Assembly: GCA_029857975.1 (NCBI GenBank)
Contig: JAOUFX010000071.1
Coordinates: 1 to 8,949 of the forward strand
Length of the DNA: 8,949 nucleotides
Origin: Deltaproteobacteria bacterium
GTDB taxonomy: Bacteria > Desulfobacterota > SM23-61
Direction: 5' to 3'
Part shown: positions 6,378 through 8,949 of the stretch, piece by piece
How positions within the stretch are numbered: position 1 is the stretch's first letter
Layout: the number at the start of each line of letters is the position of its first letter
The notes under the pieces: model-generated
Databases searched by the model: none
Told to the model about the DNA's origin: nothing
The model's input: only the letters and a program-made list of their open reading frames with translations
Program-made: the position numbers and the translations under genes

Positions 6378-6644
6378 CTAACCTCCGCTAATCGGGGGAA
6401 GAATCTTAATCATATCCCCGTCATAAATCACGTCTTGTAACTTAAGAATCTCATCCCCCCGAACCAGGACTACAAAAAAATTCAAAATTTCGTCTTTTTC
6501 CTTACGCAGGTAAGGCTTGAATGAAGGGAACTTCTCGGCGATTATCCCCAGAAGTTCTTTGACCGGCACGGGCCTTTTTAAATCAAGATCAATCTCTTCT
6601 TTACCGGAAAGCTCATCGAAGGGCTTAAAAAAACGAACCTTCAT
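6378..6644 (-). CDS. MoaD/ThiS-family ubiquitin-like sulfur carrier protein
   Basis: The 88-residue product has the beta-grasp pattern of MoaD/ThiS: MKVRFFKPFDELSG at the start, a central helix (VKELLGIIAEKFPSF), a GDEI turn, then D-G-D-M-I-K-I-L-P-P-I-S-G-G at the C-terminus. The terminal Gly-Gly is the site that is adenylated and thiocarboxylated by an E1-like enzyme to carry sulfur for molybdopterin, thiazole or other thio-transfer. GAGAGGT stands 4 bases before the ATG. The stop is 4 bases upstream of the cytochrome b ATG, and its last two codons, GGA GGT, form that gene's Shine-Dalgarno sequence, so translation of the two is tied. No E1-like partner is in the window. Context suggests either a tungsten/molybdenum cofactor role or a sulfur-carrier role linked to the DsrMK-like proteins; neither is proven. 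Confidence 0.85.
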   Translation of the reverse strand: MKVRFFKPFDELSGKEEIDLDLKRPVPVKELLGIIAEKFPSFKPYLRKEKDEILNFFVVLVRGDEILKLQDVIYDGDMIKILPPISGG

Positions 6645-6671
6645 CGCTACCTCTCTTGGCGGGAATGATTT

Positions 6672-6700
6672 ATTTTTTCCCGGAAATCGGAGGAAGTCAA
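6672..6700 (-). promoter_or_regulatory. Possible sigma-70-type promoter for moaD-like/cytochrome b/FeS operon
   Basis: TTGACT (6700-6695) and AAAAAT (6677-6672) are separated by 17 bases in the 81-base gap ahead of the MoaD-like gene. The -35 matches 5 of 6 positions and the -10 only 4 of 6. It would let the last three genes be expressed independently of the acyl-CoA synthetase and epimerase genes. Confidence 0.3.
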
Positions 6701-6725
6701 GGGATTTAACCCCGCAACCCGCAAC

Positions 6726-8099
6726 TTATTTTTTCTTCAGCTTTCCCGTGATATAAAAATACCCGTCTTCATCCATGCGGGCCATATCGCCGGTATGCAG
6801 CCAACCCTGGCTCAGGGCGCGGGATGACTCTTGGGGCCTCTTCCAATAACCCTTCATCACTTGGGGCCCTTTGACGATCAATTCGCCAACTTCTCCCATT
6901 GGCATTTCCCTTGCGCCGTCAGCAACATCGATGATTTTGGCATCCGTGTCTGGCAATGGAATACCTATGGAGCCAATCTTGCGCTTCCCTAAAATCGGGT
7001 TGGCATGCGTAAGGGGTGAAGCCTCAGTCAGCCCGTATGCTTCGTTGATCTTCCTCCCTACTTTTCGTTCAAAACTTTGGAGAACTTCCTCGGGTAATGG
7101 CTCTCCTATAGACCAACAGATTTTGACCGAAGAAACCTTATGTTTGGCAATATCGGGGTTGGTGGAGAGTCTTTCGATCATGGTAGGTTGAGCCGGAAAA
7201 AAAGAGGGGCGATGTTTTTTAAACATCGAGAGAACCTGGATGATTTCAAACTGAGGTACGTGGATGCTCATGGCCGCGAAAAAAATAGGTAGATTCATGC
7301 CCATGGTCATGCCATAAGCCAGGTGAAAAGGCGGGATGGAAAGAAAGATTTCCGTCCCCTTTTCCAATTCCCCAATCCACGCCGAAGCCTGCATGATATT
7401 GGCCACTAAATTCCGATGCGTCAGGAGCACACCTTTGGGGGGGCCCGATGTTCCGCTGGTATATAGAATGAAGGCGACTTCTTCGGGGCGGCCTGGTATC
7501 CTATCCGTCGTCGATAAGTCAGATTGGCCCCGCAAGAGGAACTCTTTGAACAAATGAACATTCGGCTTCCGGGCCACCTTCACCTGGATCCCCCGCCCTT
7601 TGGCCGCCAGGTTAAAGAAAAAATCCCTGGGAAAGGGTAAATAATCCTTTACGCCTGTGATGACGAATTGTTTCAGCTTCGTTTTGGAAAAAATAGGATC
7701 CACCCGCCGCAAAACCAAGTCCAGGGCTACCAGGGTCTCCACTTCCGCGTCATTGATCTGCCGCTGCAATTCTTCTTCCTGATCCAGTGGATTAAAAAAA
7801 ACCGGCACTCCCCCCGCTTTCAATCCCCCAAAAGCGCAGACGATCGTCTGCGGCATGTTGGCCAGCAGGATTCCCAATCGATCCCCTGGGCGGAAGCCGA
7901 TTCCCCTCAGGGCATTGGCGAATTGGTTGGCGTGAGCCCGCAATTCTCTGTATTTAATCCTTCCCCCGAAGAAGAAGGCACCCGTTTTTTCGGGGAAGTG
8001 ATCCGCGGCATCGTCCAGGATTTGCTGCAGAAGTATGTCAGGGTACTTTAGATTCTTAGGAACATGGGGATCGTAAAATTTTAACCAAGGCTTTTCCAT
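6726..8099 (-). CDS. AMP-forming acyl-CoA synthetase-like protein lacking the C-terminal subdomain
   Basis: The protein belongs to the ANL (acyl-CoA synthetase/adenylation) superfamily. Visible motifs are the P-loop YTSGTSGPPKG (213-223), the adenine-binding EAYGLTEASP (353-362) and WLHTGD (433-438), where Asp normally binds the ribose of AMP. The protein stops at residue 457, directly after G-Y-F-Y-I-T-G-K-L-K-K-K, exactly at the A8 hinge (usually GRxKD). Family members are usually 500-560 residues and continue with a ~100-residue lid carrying the catalytic A10 lysine. Only 81 bases separate the TAA from the next gene, and no other frame there encodes the missing domain. The protein may be inactive, may work in a half-reaction, or may rely on a separate lid protein. 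A fatty-acid or aromatic-acid substrate is possible but not readable. AAGGAAAG precedes the ATG; the epimerase gene ends 18 bases upstream. Confidence 0.85.
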   Translation of the reverse strand: MEKPWLKFYDPHVPKNLKYPDILLQQILDDAADHFPEKTGAFFFGGRIKYRELRAHANQFANALRGIGFRPGDRLGILLANMPQTIVCAFGGLKAGGVPVFFNPLDQEEELQRQINDAEVETLVALDLVLRRVDPIFSKTKLKQFVITGVKDYLPFPRDFFFNLAAKGRGIQVKVARKPNVHLFKEFLLRGQSDLSTTDRIPGRPEEVAFILYTSGTSGPPKGVLLTHRNLVANIMQASAWIGELEKGTEIFLSIPPFHLAYGMTMGMNLPIFFAAMSIHVPQFEIIQVLSMFKKHRPSFFPAQPTMIERLSTNPDIAKHKVSSVKICWSIGEPLPEEVLQSFERKVGRKINEAYGLTEASPLTHANPILGKRKIGSIGIPLPDTDAKIIDVADGAREMPMGEVGELIVKGPQVMKGYWKRPQESSRALSQGWLHTGDMARMDEDGYFYITGKLKKK

Positions 8100-8117
8100 T
8101 TTTCTTTCCTTACCAAT

Positions 8118-8949
8118 TCATTGACGGCCTTCATCCAGGTACCAGTGCACAAAACGGTCCAAACCTTCCTGTATTTTTGTTTGGGGCCGGTATCCCAACC
8201 GTTCGCTCGCTTTGCGGATGTCCGCATAGGTCCGCTCCACATCTCCAGGTTGGGCGGGGAGATATTCTACGCGGGCCCTTTTCCCCACTCGCTGCTCGAT
8301 GGCCTGGATCAACTCCGCAAGGGAGATCGTCTGGGACTCCCCGATGTTATAGATTTCATATCCATGTTCTTTAATCAGGGCTCCCATCGTTCCGGCGATG
8401 GCATCGTCGATGTACGTATAGTCCCGCCGGGAACTTCCGTCCCCGAAAAGGGCGACTTTCTTTTCCTGATGTATCAACCGGGTAAACTGATGAATCGCCA
8501 TCTCCGGGCGCTGCCTTGGCCCGTAGACCGTGAAATAACGAAGGCAGGCAACGTCTATCCCGTAAAGATGGTGGTAGGTATGGCAGATAAGCTCGCCCGC
8601 TTTTTTGGTGGCGGCGTAAGGAGAAATGGGATTGTCCACCGGGTCTACTTCGGCAAAAGGAATCTTAGGATTGTTCCCGTAGACCGAAGAGGAAGAGGCA
8701 AAGACCAACCGGCGGACTCCATGCTTCTTACATGCTTCCAGAAGGGTAAGGGTACCGCGAATGTTCACATCGGAGTATAAAAGCGGGTTCTGGATGGAAG
8801 GACGAACCCCGGCCCGGGCTGCCAGGTGCGCTACGATTTCGATATTTTCTTCTTGAAAAATTTTTTCCAGGATTCCTTCATCCCGCAGGTCGCCTTCCAC
8901 CAAGCGAAACCCGGGGTCTTGAAGGGCGCGGGTCAGGTTGCGCCGTTTC
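8118..8949 (-). CDS. NAD-dependent sugar-nucleotide epimerase, UDP-glucuronate 4-epimerase-like (5' end outside window)
   Basis: The frame is open to the window edge (codons for KRRNLTRALQDPGFR precede the first possible start at 8903), so this is a C-terminal portion of about 276 residues. The N-terminal GxxGxxG NAD-binding turn is missing. It is an extended short-chain dehydrogenase/reductase: HLAARAGVRPS, SSSSVYG (catalytic Ser/Thr region), YAATK (catalytic Tyr and Lys), then RYFTVYGPRQRPEMAI, which is typical of UDP-glucuronate 4-epimerases of the CapI/LspL type rather than GalE. It would convert UDP-glucuronate to UDP-galacturonate for cell-surface polysaccharide. It ends TGA 18 bases before the acyl-CoA synthetase start. 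A functional link to the sulfur genes is not evident; it may belong to an upstream surface-polysaccharide cluster. Confidence 0.88.
   Translation of the reverse strand, partial: KRRNLTRALQDPGFRLVEGDLRDEGILEKIFQEENIEIVAHLAARAGVRPSIQNPLLYSDVNIRGTLTLLEACKKHGVRRLVFASSSSVYGNNPKIPFAEVDPVDNPISPYAATKKAGELICHTYHHLYGIDVACLRYFTVYGPRQRPEMAIHQFTRLIHQEKKVALFGDGSSRRDYTYIDDAIAGTMGALIKEHGYEIYNIGESQTISLAELIQAIEQRVGKRARVEYLPAQPGDVERTYADIRKASERLGYRPQTKIQEGLDRFVHWYLDEGRQ

Noticed and set aside
6645..6725. Frameshift in the A-run at the synthetase end that would restore the C-terminal domain.
   Set aside because: I translated the other two frames through this gap; neither resembles the lid domain, and the gap is far too short.
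1..8949. tRNA/rRNA genes, CRISPR arrays, insertion sequences or attachment sites.
   Set aside because: I saw no repeat-spacer pattern, transposase-like protein, terminal inverted repeats or tRNA-like cloverleaf on either strand.

Overview
The window looks like a bacterial chromosome fragment, most plausibly from an anaerobic or microaerophilic sulfur-metabolising lineage such as Desulfobacterota (former Deltaproteobacteria) or a relative. That placement is inference. It rests on a multihaem cytochrome, DsrMK/Hdr-like electron-transfer genes, strong GGAGG ribosome binding sites and at least one in-frame UGA that looks like a selenocysteine codon. The genes form two convergent groups whose stop codons lie only 6 bases apart, near 3820.

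Plus strand (1-3818): the C-terminal part of a hydroxylamine-oxidoreductase-type multihaem cytochrome c; a sulfur oxygenase reductase (SOR) carrying an N-terminal twin-arginine signal peptide; a two-gene YeeE/YedE-type thiosulfate-family transporter; and a DedA-family membrane protein. In the first YeeE half the conserved Cys codon of the GCxSGHG motif is TGA. Reading through it restores the rest of the family domain and runs exactly into a TAATG overlap with the second half. A hairpin with a G/GU-containing tip lies at the right distance for a bacterial SECIS element.

Minus strand (8949-3825, transcribed right to left): a UDP-glucuronate 4-epimerase-like protein (5' end outside the window), an AMP-forming acyl-CoA synthetase lacking its C-terminal subdomain, a MoaD/ThiS-like ubiquitin-fold protein ending in GG, a NarI/DsrM-like membrane cytochrome b, and a DsrK/HdrD-like iron-sulfur protein. 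The last three are tightly packed. The cytochrome b gene has a second in-frame TGA, at codon 11, just after a well-placed ATG and Shine-Dalgarno sequence. It may be a second selenocysteine, a nonsense mutation or a sequence error.

Working model (inference): the exported SOR oxidises and disproportionates elemental sulfur or polysulfide in the periplasm, the YeeE pair moves the resulting thiosulfate or another sulfur species across the inner membrane, and the DsrMK-like module links the quinone pool to a cytoplasmic thiol/disulfide or sulfur-carrier couple. The main points of interest are the Tat-targeted SOR, since described SORs are cytoplasmic, and the selenocysteine at a transport-critical Cys position of a YeeE transporter.
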